Assembly: GCA_027492275.1 (NCBI GenBank)
Contig: JAPUFC010000037.1
Coordinates: 1-48,783 of the forward strand
Reading direction: 5' to 3'
DNA: 48,783 nt
Source: Mesorhizobium sp.
GTDB taxonomy: Bacteria; Pseudomonadota; Alphaproteobacteria; Rhizobiales; Rhizobiaceae
Shown: positions 26,301 to 35,032 of the stretch, in pieces
Layout of the letters: each line of letters opens with the position of its first letter
Numbering within the stretch: the first letter of the stretch is position 1
Made by a program: the position numbers and the translations under genes
The notes under the pieces: generated by a model
Seen by the model: the letters and a program-made list of their open reading frames with translations, nothing else
What the model was told of the DNA's origin: nothing
Database searches by the model: none

Positions 26301-26644
26301 GTCTCGTCCTGCGGCGCGGCAGCGGGCTGATAGTGGTGCTGGACCGGCGCCTGCTCCTCCACATCGAGATCGCCGGATACCGGCTCCACGAACTCCGGCT
26401 CGGCGGCATCGAACTCTCCGAGCAGCTCGCGCTCGAGATCGATCTCGAAATCCTCCTCGGCGGCATGATTGTCCGGCGCGGACGCGGCCCCGGCGGCGGC
26501 AAGCGGCCCCAGCTTCTGCGGCGCCTGCGTCTGCCTGACCGGCTCGCGCGGATCGAAACCCATGATGCGGGTCAGTTCCGCGAACGGATCATCCTCGGCG
26601 ATATTGGCCGTGTCGACGACCTTGAGATGGTTTCTGTCAGCCAT
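23360..26644 (-). CDS. Large SPOR-domain membrane protein
   Basis: This 1094-residue protein has a very acidic, Ala/Pro/Glu-rich cytoplasmic region of about 730 residues, one membrane helix (GLLIAAVVGGVALVGAIGAY, about 736-758), a periplasmic Pro/Ala/Gln-rich linker and a C-terminal SPOR domain (about 1015-1094; GGWAMQIASQPTEEAARSSY to GGTCFVSR). SPOR domains bind denuded septal peptidoglycan, so a role at the division site is likely. Several imperfect acidic stretches (for example DFDLDPALDAAMDLDAAMDG) recur before the membrane helix. The ATG at 26644 (MADRNHLKVVDTANIAEDDP) is chosen over an upstream ATG. It lies between argS and nagZ, the usual place in Rhizobiales. Confidence 0.88.
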   Translation of the reverse strand: MADRNHLKVVDTANIAEDDPFAELTRIMGFDPREPVRQTQAPQKLGPLAAAGAASAPDNHAAEEDFEIDLERELLGEFDAAEPEFVEPVSGDLDVEEQAPVQHHYQPAAAPQDETARGEDGIPDFNLDLADDFDVEAEPVSHVAASDAEPFTAPVQQPEADYKVEPEQELDFSAEFDAAMLETDFNAAEPALDFSPADVASAGATEVDEPAAVEPEPAFDASYEEPSWNGVPAAQRADEAYGGQGGDDLPLDDSDFDLDPALDAAMDLDAAMDGAFEVEAVAYDEPADDEAYAEPEAIHVEPPAPQAAAPEPRFNFEDELRALLGGAAAGAGAAAFSRPAPQPQAAPADMQDRAQDARIETPRPQAAAFQPRPAETPQPADHTRGLEWMLEDDTPGAAADNHFEDPLDLLANMVRSDAPVAPAQASAPQAQPAHDDLPGFDADAFADALDVGVEQEQGRDGDRVAAAESVVEEIAAEHARKRADGRRDPLDVINSLTAKYSSQAGKLFYGRATPVAPREAAPPAAGSPAPSVAPAAMAAASAAPVYAAVRPEPEIAFRPQPAFEPQPAPEPDLAMDDVLPADEFELLAAQDLDDIPEIETIEVSDRAVSMPDDLDIPDVPFDEDRPAEAAFDDLDTEFASLLSDMNAGEPSEPAVSGVASHQAPMDFDYDGVHGRSGDADGPDGAAYRHADFEDPLLAEPFDLDEAMRAADEQDYAADAAHPMAAAGRDERDDRPRRGLLIAAVVGGVALVGAIGAYALSFGGGGSDVPVLVSADQGPVKVRPENPGGTRVPNQNNQVYDAVRGQRAAGAPQQDRLVTTAEEPVDVTPMPEQITADSESDFDEDALAGGEVAEAQDGSPMAESQAAEAQAPSAKNEDRISQIVQDSAADPDTEIAAVAPRKVRTMVVRPDGTLAPREVQAPVVQAPAQPAPQPAPAAAGTDALAQMAAAQVRPAQPRAQVSDNTPAQPAMPRTTGSTVPDRAPIAPQRPSEQPVQVVGEVKPDRVAAVTNGAAAGGWAMQIASQPTEEAARSSYQALARRYGNVLGGKDVSIVKAEIAGKGTFWRVRVNAPSRNEAVSLCETYKAAGGTCFVSR

Positions 26645-26750
26645 TCTTTTCGTCCCGAACTGATACTCGGCCGGGCGCATTCGCGCGCCGCTCGGAAGTC
26701 CGCCAGTACCAGCGCAATGTGGGGAAAAGGTGGCTTTTTCGGCACCTTTC

Positions 26751-28508
26751 CTAGCGCATCTCGGTCGGTGCGTCCGCTCCGACGAGGCCCAGGCCGGAGC
26801 CGAGCACGTCGCAGACAGCCTGCACCAAACCTAGTCTGGCAAGTGTCGATTCTCGGTCGTTAACCTTAACAAAACGTAAGTCGACGTTCTCCGTGCCGCG
26901 ATTCCAGTGCGCGTGGAAAGCGCTGGCCAGATCATAGAGGTAGAAAGCCATGCGGTGCGGCTCCATCGCCAGCGCCGCCGCCTCGATCATGCGCGGGTAT
27001 TCCGCCAGCTTGCGAACCAGCGCGATCTCGCCCTCCGCCGTCAGCAGATGCGCCCGCCCCGCCAGCTCGTCGCGCCCGAACGTCTCGCCCGGAAACTGCT
27101 CCCTCGCCTGCCGGAAGACCGAGTGGCAGCGCGCCGAGGCGTACTGCACGTAGAAGACGGGATTCTCCTTCGACTGCTCCGTCACCTTGGCGAAGTCGAA
27201 GTCGAGCGGCGCGTCGTGGCTGCGGTAGAGCATCATGAAGCGGATCGGATCGCGGCCGACCTCGTCGACCACGTCGCGCAGCGTCACGAAATCGCCCGAG
27301 CGCTTGGACATGCGCACCGGCTCCCCGTCGCGGAACAGCTTGACGAGCTGGCACAAAAGCACGGTGAGCTTGACCTCGCCGCCCGACAGCGCGCGCGCCA
27401 GCGCCTCCATGCGCTTGACATAGCCGCCATGGTCGGCGCCGAGCACGAAGATCGTGCTCTTGAAGCCGCGGTCGATCTTGTCCTGGAGATAGGCCACGTC
27501 GCCGGCGAAATAGGTGTAGGAGCCGTCCGACTTCACCAGCGGCCGGTCGACGTCGTCGCCCACCTCGGTGGAGCGGAACAGCGTCTGCTCGCGATCCTCC
27601 CAGTCGTCCGGCTTCTCGCCCTTCGGCGGCGGCAGCTTGCCCTTGTAGATGTGGCCGTTGAGCGTCAGCCCGTTGATCGCGTTGCGGATCGGCGCGGCGC
27701 CGTCCTCATGCAGCTTGCGCTCCGAGAAGAACACGTCGTGGTGCACGTTGAGCAGCGCCAGGTCCGCGCGGATCATCGCCATCATCGCGTCGATGGTGCG
27801 GTCCTTGACGATGGCCAGCGCGTCGGCCTCGGGCATCTGATTGAGGCCACGCCCGAACTCCCGCGCCAGCGCCTGCCCGACCGGGATCAGATAGTCGCCC
27901 GGATAGAGCCCGGCCGGAATCTCGCCGATAGCCTCGCCCAGCGCCTCGCGGTAGCGCAGCATGGCCGAACGGGCGAGCACGTCGACCTGCGCCCCGGCGT
28001 CGTTGATGTAATATTCGCGCGTCACGTCGTAGCCGGCGAAGGCCAGCAGATTGGCCAGCGCGTCGCCCACCACCGCGCCCCGGCAGTGCCCGACATGCAT
28101 CGGCCCCGTCGGGTTGGCGGACACGTATTCCACATTGGTCTTCACGCCGCCGCCGACGGTCGAACGGCCGTACTCCCCGCCCTCGGCCAGCATGATCGCA
28201 AGCTGCTTGTGCCAGAAGCCGGGCGACAGCCGCAGATTGACGAAGCCCGGCCCGGCCACCTCGGCCGAGGCGACGTCCGGGTCGAGCGCCATGGCGGTGG
28301 CGATCTTCTCGGCGAGCTGGCGCGGATTGGCGCCCACTGCCTTGGACAGCACCAGCGCCGCGTTGGTGGCGAGATCGCCGTGGCTGGCGTCGCGCGGCGG
28401 CTCGACGGTGATACGCGAAAAGTCCGGCGCGCCGCCGTCTTTCGCAGCAAGATCAAGGCCCTGGACGGCTTTTACGACTCGCGCGTTGAAGTCGGCGAAG
28501 ATGTTCAT
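26751..28508 (-). CDS. argS: Arginyl-tRNA synthetase
   Basis: This 585-residue class I synthetase has the N-terminal Add1 domain ([20 protein letters not shown]), the HIGH-type motif in [15 protein letters not shown], the KMSKS-like motif [14 protein letters not shown] and the DALR anticodon-binding domain at the C-terminus, ending in GADAPTEMR. The ATG at 28508 matches the expected N-terminus. Confidence 0.96.
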   Translation of the reverse strand: MNIFADFNARVVKAVQGLDLAAKDGGAPDFSRITVEPPRDASHGDLATNAALVLSKAVGANPRQLAEKIATAMALDPDVASAEVAGPGFVNLRLSPGFWHKQLAIMLAEGGEYGRSTVGGGVKTNVEYVSANPTGPMHVGHCRGAVVGDALANLLAFAGYDVTREYYINDAGAQVDVLARSAMLRYREALGEAIGEIPAGLYPGDYLIPVGQALAREFGRGLNQMPEADALAIVKDRTIDAMMAMIRADLALLNVHHDVFFSERKLHEDGAAPIRNAINGLTLNGHIYKGKLPPPKGEKPDDWEDREQTLFRSTEVGDDVDRPLVKSDGSYTYFAGDVAYLQDKIDRGFKSTIFVLGADHGGYVKRMEALARALSGGEVKLTVLLCQLVKLFRDGEPVRMSKRSGDFVTLRDVVDEVGRDPIRFMMLYRSHDAPLDFDFAKVTEQSKENPVFYVQYASARCHSVFRQAREQFPGETFGRDELAGRAHLLTAEGEIALVRKLAEYPRMIEAAALAMEPHRMAFYLYDLASAFHAHWNRGTENVDLRFVKVNDRESTLARLGLVQAVCDVLGSGLGLVGADAPTEMR

Positions 28509-28542
28509 TGAACGGATCTCGGGTGCTGGAAACCGCCCGCCC

Positions 28543-29760
28543 CTAGCCGAAATCGGGCGTGTGGTCAAACAAGCGCCGGTGTTCCTTGAGCGCGTAGGTG
28601 TCGGTCATGCCGGCCAGGAAATCGGCGACATGGCGCGCCTTGACGCGCTCTTCCGCCTGCGCGAGCAGGTCGCGCCAGCCTTCCGGCATCGTCGCCGGAT
28701 CGGCGAAATAGGCGTCGAAGAGATCACGCACGACGCGGTCGGCGTCGCGGCGCGCCCGCATCACCTCCGGCGCGCGGTAGATGTTGGCGTAGAGGAAGGT
28801 CTTCAGCTCCTTCTCCCGCGCCGCCATCTCGGGCGAAAACGTGACCACCGTCTCGCCGGCGGCGCGCACCGCGTCCGCCGAATCCGGCTTGAGCCGCGCC
28901 AGATTGGCGCCGGCCGTGCGGATCGCGTCCTCGACCATCACGGTGATCTGCCGGCGCACGAGCTCGTGCGCGCTACGCACGGCGTCCAGCCCCGGATAGC
29001 GGTCGCGCACCTGTTTCAGCAGGCCGGCGGTCAGCGGCACGGCCTCCAGCATCGGCAGCGACAGAAGCCCGGCGCGCAACCCGTCGTCGATGTCGTGCGC
29101 GTCATAGGCGATGTCGTCGGCGATGGCCGCGCACTGCGCCTCCAGCCCGGCGTGGCGGTCGAGCTCCAGCGGGTTGAGCGCGTCGAAATCGAGGATCGAG
29201 CGCGGCACCGGCTTGCCCGCCGGCCGCCCGTCGGCCGTCAGCAGCGGGCCGTTGTGCTTGACCAGCCCTTCCAGCGTCTCCCAGGTCAGGTTCAGCCCGT
29301 CGAACTCCGCATAGCGCCGTTCGAGCCTGGTGACGATGCGCAGCGACTGCGCGTTATGGTCGAAGCCGCCCCATGCCGCCATCCTGGCGTCCAGGGCATC
29401 CTCGCCTGTGTGGCCGAACGGCGTGTGGCCGAAATCGTGCACCAGCGCGATGGCCTCCGCCAGGTCCTCGTCGCAGCGCAGCGCGCGGGCCAGCGCGCGG
29501 GCGATCTGCGCCACCTCGATCGTATGGGTCAGGCGGGTGCGGAAATGGTCGCTCTCATGCGCGATGAACACCTGCGTCTTGTGCTTGAGCCGGCGGAACG
29601 CCGTCGAGTGGATGATGCGGTCGCGATCGCGCTGGAAGGGCGTGCGCGTCGGGCTGTCCCCCTCGCTCTGGAAGCGCCCGCGCGAACGCGCGGGGTCGCA
29701 CGCATAGGCCGCGCGCGGCCGGTAGCCGAAGCCGATGCCCTGAAGGCCTTCTGCCGCCAT
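28543..29760 (-). CDS. dgt: dGTP triphosphohydrolase-like HD protein
   Basis: This 405-residue HD-domain enzyme of the dGTPase family converts dNTPs to nucleosides and tripolyphosphate. The signature [20 protein letters not shown] is followed by [17 protein letters not shown] (metal His) and [17 protein letters not shown] (HD pair). The ATG at 29760 ([20 protein letters not shown]) is the standard N-terminus in alphaproteobacteria. It is divergent from erpA, and dgt-argS-SPOR is a common order. Confidence 0.93.
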   Translation of the reverse strand: MAAEGLQGIGFGYRPRAAYACDPARSRGRFQSEGDSPTRTPFQRDRDRIIHSTAFRRLKHKTQVFIAHESDHFRTRLTHTIEVAQIARALARALRCDEDLAEAIALVHDFGHTPFGHTGEDALDARMAAWGGFDHNAQSLRIVTRLERRYAEFDGLNLTWETLEGLVKHNGPLLTADGRPAGKPVPRSILDFDALNPLELDRHAGLEAQCAAIADDIAYDAHDIDDGLRAGLLSLPMLEAVPLTAGLLKQVRDRYPGLDAVRSAHELVRRQITVMVEDAIRTAGANLARLKPDSADAVRAAGETVVTFSPEMAAREKELKTFLYANIYRAPEVMRARRDADRVVRDLFDAYFADPATMPEGWRDLLAQAEERVKARHVADFLAGMTDTYALKEHRRLFDHTPDFG

Positions 29761-29787
29761 CGTCCTGCCCGTCGACCTGTCGCACCG

Positions 29788-29816
29788 TTGACTTGAAGCG
29801 TGGCGCTTCATACCTA
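29788..29816 (+). promoter_or_regulatory. erpA promoter with a dyad filling the -35/-10 spacer
   Basis: TTGACT (29788-29793) and TACCTA (29811-29816) are spaced by exactly 17 bp. The whole spacer, TGAAGCGTGGCGCTTCA, is an inverted repeat with 7-bp arms around TGG. A regulator binding there would sit between the two promoter boxes. RirA- or IscR-type iron control is a guess from the gene's function; the RirA box is usually described as TGA-N9-TCA, while this is TGA-N11-TCA. Confidence 0.55.
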
Positions 29817-29845
29817 TCGCAGGGACAGCAACGCAAGGTGACGCC

Positions 29846-30193
29846 ATGGGTGCCGACGCCAAGAACGCCATGAAGGTCGAGATGACCGAGGCGGCCGCGA
29901 AGCGCATCGCGAAGATCGTGGCCTCCGAGCCCGGCAAGATCGCGTTGCGCGTCGCCGTCGAGGGCGGCGGCTGCTCGGGCTTCTCCTACAAGTTCGACCT
30001 CACCGATTCCCGCAACGACGACGACGTCTCCGTCGAGCGGGATGGCGCGACCGTGCTGATCGACGACCTCTCGCTCGTCTACATGGGCGGCTCCGTCATC
30101 GACTTCGTCGACGACCTGATGGGCCAGTCCTTCCAGATCCGCAATCCGAACGCGGTCGCCTCCTGCGGCTGCGGCACCTCCTTCTCGATCTGA
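29846..30193 (+). CDS. erpA: Iron-sulfur cluster insertion protein ErpA (HesB/IscA family)
   Basis: This 115-residue A-type carrier hands Fe-S clusters to target enzymes. The three cluster ligands are present: Cys43 in [11 protein letters not shown] and Cys107/Cys109 in SCGCGTSF. Placement next to dgt and xthA is the usual alphaproteobacterial arrangement. The start at 29846 is the first ATG after the promoter; an internal Met at codon 9 is possible. Confidence 0.93.
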   Translation: MGADAKNAMKVEMTEAAAKRIAKIVASEPGKIALRVAVEGGGCSGFSYKFDLTDSRNDDDVSVERDGATVLIDDLSLVYMGGSVIDFVDDLMGQSFQIRNPNAVASCGCGTSFSI

Positions 30194-30203
30194 GCTTTCG
30201 CGC

Positions 30204-30995
30204 GTGAAAATCGTCACCTGGAACATCAACGGCGTGAAGGCGCGCATCGGCAACCTCGTGCACTGGCTACGCGAGGCGGAACCGGACATCGTCTGCCTGC
30301 AGGAGATCAAATCCGTCGACGAGCAGTTTCCGCGCGCCGAGATCGAGGCGCTGGGCTATGCCGTCGAGACCCACGGCCAGAAGGGCTTCAACGGCGTGGC
30401 GATCCTGTCGAGGCTGCCTTTCGACGAGGTCAATCGCGGCCTGCCCGGTGACGATGCGGACGAGCATGCCCGCTTCATCGAGGGCGTCTTCTCGACGCCA
30501 GGCGGCGCGCTGCGCGTGGTGTCGCTCTACCTTCCCAACGGCAACCCGATCACCGAGGAGCGCAAGTTCGGCTACAAGCTGGCCTGGATGGCGCGGCTGG
30601 AGGCCTGGGCGAAGGCAAGGCTGGAGCTGGAGGAGCCGCTGGTCCTGGCCGGCGACTACAACGTCATCCCCGAGGCCATCGACGCCCGCAACCCCGAGCA
30701 GTGGGTCAACGACGCGCTGTTCCAGCCGGTCACGCGCCAGGCCTATCGCCGGCTGCTCAATCTCGGCTTCACCGAGGCGGTGCGCAACACCACGGAGGAG
30801 CCGGGCGTCTACACGTTCTGGGACTATCAGGCCGGCGCCTGGCAGAAGAACAACGGCATCCGCATCGACCATCTGCTACTGTCGCCCGAAGCCGCCAACC
30901 TTTTGCGGGCCACGTCCGTCGACAAGCACGTCCGCGCCTGGGAAAAGCCCTCGGATCACGTGCCCGTGGCGGTGCATCTCGACGTCGCGGCTTAG
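30204..30995 (+). CDS. xthA: Exodeoxyribonuclease III (AP endonuclease)
   Basis: This 263-residue endonuclease/exonuclease/phosphatase-fold enzyme cuts at abasic sites. Motifs: MKIVTWNINGVKARIGNL, CLQEIKSVDEQFP (metal Glu), LAGDYNVIPEAID (Asp-Asn) and SDHVPVAVHL (Asp-His). The start codon is GTG at 30204, 10 bp after the erpA stop, so the two are probably co-transcribed. Confidence 0.94.
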   Translation: MKIVTWNINGVKARIGNLVHWLREAEPDIVCLQEIKSVDEQFPRAEIEALGYAVETHGQKGFNGVAILSRLPFDEVNRGLPGDDADEHARFIEGVFSTPGGALRVVSLYLPNGNPITEERKFGYKLAWMARLEAWAKARLELEEPLVLAGDYNVIPEAIDARNPEQWVNDALFQPVTRQAYRRLLNLGFTEAVRNTTEEPGVYTFWDYQAGAWQKNNGIRIDHLLLSPEAANLLRATSVDKHVRAWEKPSDHVPVAVHLDVAA

Positions 30996-31022
30996 AGCCG
31001 ATCGAGGTTGGCGCAACGCAAC

Positions 31023-31136
31023 GCCCCCTCCGGCCCTTCGGGCCACCTCCCCCGTGAACGGGGGAGGATCGAAGGTGGAGGCCGGCATATCCTCCCCTGC
31101 GAAGCGGGGGAGGTGGCCCGAAGGGCCGGAGGGGGC
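31023..31136. repeat. Palindromic element with perfect 31-bp inverted repeats
   Basis: Positions 31023-31053 and 31106-31136 are exact reverse complements over all 31 bases. The arms themselves contain a small hairpin (GGCCCTTCGGGCC). The 52-bp centre holds further small stems (CCCCCGTGAACGGGGG partly in the arm; CCCCTGCGAAGCGGGG). It fills the gap between the convergent xthA and TerB-like genes. It looks like a dispersed rhizobial-type palindromic repeat or a small non-autonomous mobile element and may also stop transcription in both directions. Confidence 0.9.
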
Positions 31137-31167
31137 GCCCGCACCCATGCAGGGATGAGAACCCGGC

Positions 31168-31596
31168 CTAGGCCGGCTTGACCGCGTCCACCGGGCTGAC
31201 GCCGAGTAGGTCCAGCGTGCGGCGCAGCAGGCGGACCTCCTTCTCCGCCAGATTCGCATCCGCCTTGGCGATCTCGGCCATGTGCTGCGCCAGCAGCCGG
31301 CGGCGCTCGACCGGCAGGTCCTTGAACAGCTCGATCGCCTGCACGCCGTTGGTCTCGTAGCCGAAATCGTTGAGATACTCGATCACACCGTCGAAACTCT
31401 CGTCGGCGATGCCGAAGCCGTCGCGGCAGATGCGCCGGAACGTCTCCATCTCCGCTTCCTCGATCACCCCGTCGGCGAGGATCATGCGGAAGAGCAGCAG
31501 CAGCTCGGCCGACAGCACGGGATCGTCGGCCACCCTGCGAACCCCGGGGTCGCCTTCGAACAGGGAGCGTATCTGGGCAAGCAGGCCGGCAGCCAT
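31168..31596 (-). CDS. TerB-like (tellurite resistance TerB family) protein
   Basis: This 142-residue helical protein resembles the stand-alone TerB fold: LLLLFRMILADGVIEEAEME contains the family's acidic metal-binding turn, repeated in the second half as MAEIAKADANLAEKEVRLLR. TerB-family proteins are linked to membrane and stress systems, but single-gene versions like this are mostly unstudied. No other ter genes are nearby. The ATG at 31596 is the only reasonable start. Confidence 0.75.
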   Translation of the reverse strand: MAAGLLAQIRSLFEGDPGVRRVADDPVLSAELLLLFRMILADGVIEEAEMETFRRICRDGFGIADESFDGVIEYLNDFGYETNGVQAIELFKDLPVERRRLLAQHMAEIAKADANLAEKEVRLLRRTLDLLGVSPVDAVKPA

Positions 31597-31699
31597 GGCG
31601 ATCCTCGCTGATTTGCCCGACTCCTAACCCGAAAATCGTCTTGCGCAAACATCCCCGTCGTGATCGTTGGCGCCACCAGCCGCCGGAAAGTCCGATCGC

Positions 31700-32485
31700 A
31701 TGATGACCGAGTTCGCCCAGCAACTGATCCTGCTTGCCGGCGCGGCGTTTCTGGGCGGCTTCGTCGATGCGATCGCCGGCGGCGGCGGCCTCATCACCGT
31801 GCCCGCCTTGCTGCTGGCGGGCCTGTCGCCGGTCGAGGCGCTGGGCACCAACAAGCTGCAGGGCATGTTCGGATCGGCCTCCGCCACCCTCCATTATGCC
31901 GCCAAGGGCCATGTCGACCTGCGCGGCCAGCTCCCGTTCGCGATGCTGTCCGTTATCGGCGGCGGCGTGGGCGCGGGGCTGGCGACCATCGTCCCGGACA
32001 AGTGGCTGAGCCTCGCCCTGCCCGTCGTGCTGATCGCCATAGCGCTCTATTTCGCGCTGAAGCCGAATCTCGGCGACCTCGACCGCGCGCGGCGCATGGG
32101 ACCGGTCCTGCTCGGCTGCACGCTGGTGCCGCTGGTCGCCATGTATGACGGCATCTTCGGCCCCGGCGCCGGATCCTTTTTCATGATCATGTTCATCTCG
32201 CTGGCGGGATACGGGGTGCTGAAGGCGACGGCGCACACCAAGCTCCTCAACGTCTCGTCCAATGCCGGCAGCTTCCTGGTCTTCGCCGTCAGCGGCGCGG
32301 TCCTGTGGAAGATCGGCCTGGTCATGGGGCTCGCCCAGTTCCTGGGCGCCCGCATCGGCGCAGCACTCGCCATCCGCGTCGGCTCCGGGCTGATCAAGCC
32401 GCTGCTGGTGGTGGTCTGCATCGCGCTGGCCGTCAAGCTGCTGGCCGATCCGGCGCATCCGCTGCGCCAGCTCGTCAGCTTCTGA
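31700..32485 (+). CDS. TSUP family (TauE/SafE) sulfite exporter-like membrane protein
   Basis: This 261-residue protein has about eight membrane helices. The TSUP signature GGFVDAIAGGGGLITVPALL is at residues ~19-38, followed by GTNKLQGMFG, and a second, weaker repeat (YDGIFGPGAGSFFMI) in the other half. TSUP members move sulfite, sulfoacetate or related organosulfur anions; the substrate is not known here. Two adjacent ATGs (31700, 31703) are possible. It ends 4 bp from cobQ, tail to tail. Confidence 0.85.
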   Translation: MMTEFAQQLILLAGAAFLGGFVDAIAGGGGLITVPALLLAGLSPVEALGTNKLQGMFGSASATLHYAAKGHVDLRGQLPFAMLSVIGGGVGAGLATIVPDKWLSLALPVVLIAIALYFALKPNLGDLDRARRMGPVLLGCTLVPLVAMYDGIFGPGAGSFFMIMFISLAGYGVLKATAHTKLLNVSSNAGSFLVFAVSGAVLWKIGLVMGLAQFLGARIGAALAIRVGSGLIKPLLVVVCIALAVKLLADPAHPLRQLVSF

Positions 32486-32489
32486 AGCC

Positions 32490-33959
32490 CTACCGCGCCG
32501 CGGCGAGCAGCGCGTCGACGTCGAGATGGCGCTCCAGCGCCTCCGCGATCTCGTCCAGCGCCGCCTCGATCGCCGCGACGTGATCGCCCGCGCCGCCGAC
32601 GACGCCCAGCCCCTCGAGGAAGCGGCGGCGGAACCCGCCCGCGTTGAACAGCCCGTGCAGATAGGTGCCGAAAACCTTCCCGTCCGGCGAGGCCGCGCCG
32701 TCCGCGACGCCGTCGATCGTCACCGGCGCGCGCGCCGTATCCGGGCCGGTGGTGCGGCCGAGATGAATCTCGTAGCCCTCCAGCGGCAGGTCGAACAGCG
32801 TCGAGCGGGCCGACACGTTGCGCACCGTCTTTTCCCGCTCCATCACGGTCTCGACGTCCAGCAGGCCGAGCCCCTCGGCGCTTTTCACGTCGCCCTCGAT
32901 GCCGTCGGGATCGTAGACGGCCCCCCCCAACATCTGGTAGCCGCCGCAGATGCCGACGACATGGCCCCCGCGCGCGCGGTGCTCGGCGAGGTCGCGGTCC
33001 CAGCCGTTGCGGCGGAAGGCGAGCAGATCGGCAATGGTCGATTTGGAGCCGGGAACGACCACCAGCCCGGCGTCCCCCGGCAGCGGCGAGCCCTGCGGCA
33101 CGAAGGCGACCTCCACCTCCGGCTCGGCCTTCAACGGGTCCAGATCGTCGAAATTGGCGATGCGCGACAGCATCGGCACCGCCACGCGGAAGCGCCGTCC
33201 CGCGCCGCGGCTCAGCCGCTCCAGCGCGACGGAATCCTCCGCCGGCAGCCGCGATGCCGCCGGCAGCCAGGGCACGATGCCGAAGCAGCGCCAGCCGGTG
33301 AAGGATTTCACGATCGTGAGCCCGTCGTCGAACAGCGACACGTCGCCCCGGAACTTGTTAATGAGATAGCCGACGATCATCCGCCGGTCGCCCTCGTCGA
33401 GGATGAGGTTCGTGCCGGCGAGCGAGGCGATCACCCCGCCCCGGTCGATGTCGCCCACCAGCACCACCGGCACGCCCGCCGCCGTGGCGAAACCCATATT
33501 GGCAATGTCGCGCGGCCGCAGATTGACCTCGGCCGGAGAGCCAGCCCCCTCCACGATGACGAGGTCGGCGCCCTCTCCCACCCTGGCGAAGGACTCCAGC
33601 ACCGCCGCCATCAGGCCGGGCTTCAGCGCCTGATAGGCGCGCGCCCTCGCCTCGCCGTGCCGCCGGCCCTGCACGATGATCTGCGAGCCGGTCTCCCCCT
33701 GCGGCTTCAGGAGAACCGGGTTCATGTCGACGCTCGGCCGGACGCCGCAGGCCAGCGCCTGCAGCCATTGCGCGCGGCCGATCTCGCCGCCGTCGCGCCC
33801 GTCCGGCAGGTCGGCCACGGCGGCGTTGTTCGACATGTTCTGCGGCTTGAACGGCCGGACGACCAGCCCGCGCCTGCGCGCCGCGCGGCAAAGCCCCGCG
33901 ACCAGCACGGTCTTGCCGACATCCGAGCCGGTTCCCTGCAACATGATGGCGCGGGCCAT
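32490..33959 (-). CDS. cobQ: Cobyric acid synthase CobQ
   Basis: This 489-residue glutamine-dependent amidotransferase adds four amide groups to adenosylcobyrinate a,c-diamide in B12 synthesis. The N-terminal ATPase part has [20 protein letters not shown] and [11 protein letters not shown]. The C-terminal glutaminase has the nucleophilic Cys in [14 protein letters not shown] and the His in [11 protein letters not shown]. The ATG at 33959 is right for the family. No other cob genes are in the window and I see no cobalamin riboswitch upstream. Confidence 0.94.
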   Translation of the reverse strand: MARAIMLQGTGSDVGKTVLVAGLCRAARRRGLVVRPFKPQNMSNNAAVADLPDGRDGGEIGRAQWLQALACGVRPSVDMNPVLLKPQGETGSQIIVQGRRHGEARARAYQALKPGLMAAVLESFARVGEGADLVIVEGAGSPAEVNLRPRDIANMGFATAAGVPVVLVGDIDRGGVIASLAGTNLILDEGDRRMIVGYLINKFRGDVSLFDDGLTIVKSFTGWRCFGIVPWLPAASRLPAEDSVALERLSRGAGRRFRVAVPMLSRIANFDDLDPLKAEPEVEVAFVPQGSPLPGDAGLVVVPGSKSTIADLLAFRRNGWDRDLAEHRARGGHVVGICGGYQMLGGAVYDPDGIEGDVKSAEGLGLLDVETVMEREKTVRNVSARSTLFDLPLEGYEIHLGRTTGPDTARAPVTIDGVADGAASPDGKVFGTYLHGLFNAGGFRRRFLEGLGVVGGAGDHVAAIEAALDEIAEALERHLDVDALLAAAR

Positions 33960-34281
33960 GCCTGAAGCGTCCTCCGCTGGCGGCGGGACATGACCCGCCG
34001 GACCCGGACTAGACCGGGCGGGCGCAAAAGCCAAGCGACGCGGAACGGCGAAATAAAACGCGGATTCAGCTTTGCTTAACCGCTCGCTAACCACGCGGTA
34101 ACGATGTGCGTTTAGAACCGGAAGCCGAGGGGGGTGCGTTTGCGACCACCCGGCGCTCCGGATCAGGTCTCGCGTACCGGAGCCGAAATTCTGACCAGTC
34201 GAGCGTCCGCGTACAGCCATGCGTATCCGATGGCGGGGCCGCGCCTTGTTCAGGCGCGGCTTCCGCCGTTCGGCATGCCGT
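33960..34281. other. 322-bp non-coding stretch with three stems
   Basis: No gene is convincing here. Near 34078-34092 lies TTAACCGCTCGCTAA (TTAA-N7-CTAA), one base off the CtrA half-site pair. Then come a small stem at 34132-34151, a 7-bp stem GCTCCGG/CCGGAGC (34155-34183) and an 8-bp stem GCCGCGCC/GGCGCGGC (34238-34260) followed on the plus strand by TTCC. This could be a structured small RNA on the plus strand, or simply the cobQ promoter region plus a hairpin ending the next gene; the sequence alone cannot decide. Confidence 0.4.
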
Positions 34282-34635
34282 TCAGCCCTTCGAAAGCCGC
34301 CGGTGGTTGGCGCGCACGCGCTGGCCGATGGGCTTCAGCGCGGCATCCAGCGAACGCTCCGCCGCCTTGCCGCTGAGAAGCGCCGGCACGCGCCCGCTCG
34401 CTACCTCAGGCCAGAAACTCATGGCGGCGCCGAACAGCGACATCTGCGCCGCCGCCGCGCCTTCGGCCAGCGCCGCCGCCTTCTCGCTCACGGCGCGCAT
34501 GGTCTCTGCCCCGACACCGCCCGAAGACCGGCCGGCTTCGGCTGCCAGCAGCGGCATCCGCATCATGACCACGGCGGGCGCCAGCATGAGGTTGGCATAG
34601 GCCGTCGCGGAGCGCCTGGCGGTTCTGGTTTTCAT
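34282..34635 (-). CDS. Small helical protein of unknown function (phasin-like appearance)
   Basis: This 117-residue Ala-rich protein is rich in Met ([12 protein letters not shown]) and has amphipathic helices ([20 protein letters not shown]), ending in [11 protein letters not shown]. The mix of Ala-rich helices without a signal peptide recalls phasin-type granule proteins, but no specific match is claimed. The ATG at 34635 is clear. A GC-rich hairpin lies 21 bp past the stop. No polyhydroxyalkanoate genes are nearby. Confidence 0.6.
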   Translation of the reverse strand: MKTRTARRSATAYANLMLAPAVVMMRMPLLAAEAGRSSGGVGAETMRAVSEKAAALAEGAAAAQMSLFGAAMSFWPEVASGRVPALLSGKAAERSLDAALKPIGQRVRANHRRLSKG

Positions 34636-34717
34636 GGAAAGGCCTGTTGGCAGGTGGCAGCCTGCCTCAACGCCGGGCGAGACCGGGGGTTCCAGTGTTT
34701 CGGCAGCCCGCCGAAAG

Positions 34718-34951
34718 TCAGTCCCTTGCCGGCGTGCCGACGCCGAACACCTCCGGCTTCATGAAGGAGAGGCTGCACGATTTGCTGACGGCGATGACGC
34801 TGATCAGTTGCGCCAGCTCCTCATCGGTGTGTTCGCAATCGGGGATCGTCCGCCTGATGTCGGATATTAGCGCCGGCACGACGATCAGGCGCTTCTGCCC
34901 CCGACCGATCGCCTGCTCCGTGAAGGCGGCGACCGACAGCCTCTTCTTCAA
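34718..34951 (-). CDS. Hypothetical 77-residue protein (TTG start)
   Basis: The frame reads MKKRLSVAAFTEQAIGRG and ends in FGVGTPARD. I place the start at TTG 34951-34949 because GGGAGA lies six bases upstream on the minus strand. An upstream TTG at 35017 would add 22 residues but has no ribosome site. The protein is mixed in charge, with two Cys and no signal or membrane segment. Function unknown. Confidence 0.55.
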   Translation of the reverse strand: MKKRLSVAAFTEQAIGRGQKRLIVVPALISDIRRTIPDCEHTDEELAQLISVIAVSKSCSLSFMKPEVFGVGTPARD

Positions 34952-35032
34952 TGCACTTCTCCCGACTTGCGGGGCGCATAACTCCGCAGTCGGGATTTGG
35001 TTCCGTCTTTTTTTCAAGCTTGATTCAAAGTT

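Noticed and set aside
24875-26863. Plus-strand open frame of 662 codons opposite the SPOR gene
   Set aside because: The acidic Asp/Glu codons of the SPOR gene read as Arg/Leu/Val-rich sequence on the other strand; no motif.
31168-31596. Tellurite resistance operon
   Set aside because: Only one stand-alone TerB-like gene; no terC, terD, terE or kinase genes in the window.
33960-34281. Cobalamin riboswitch for cobQ
   Set aside because: No B12-box-like GCCACTG and no arrangement of stems fitting that riboswitch on the minus strand.
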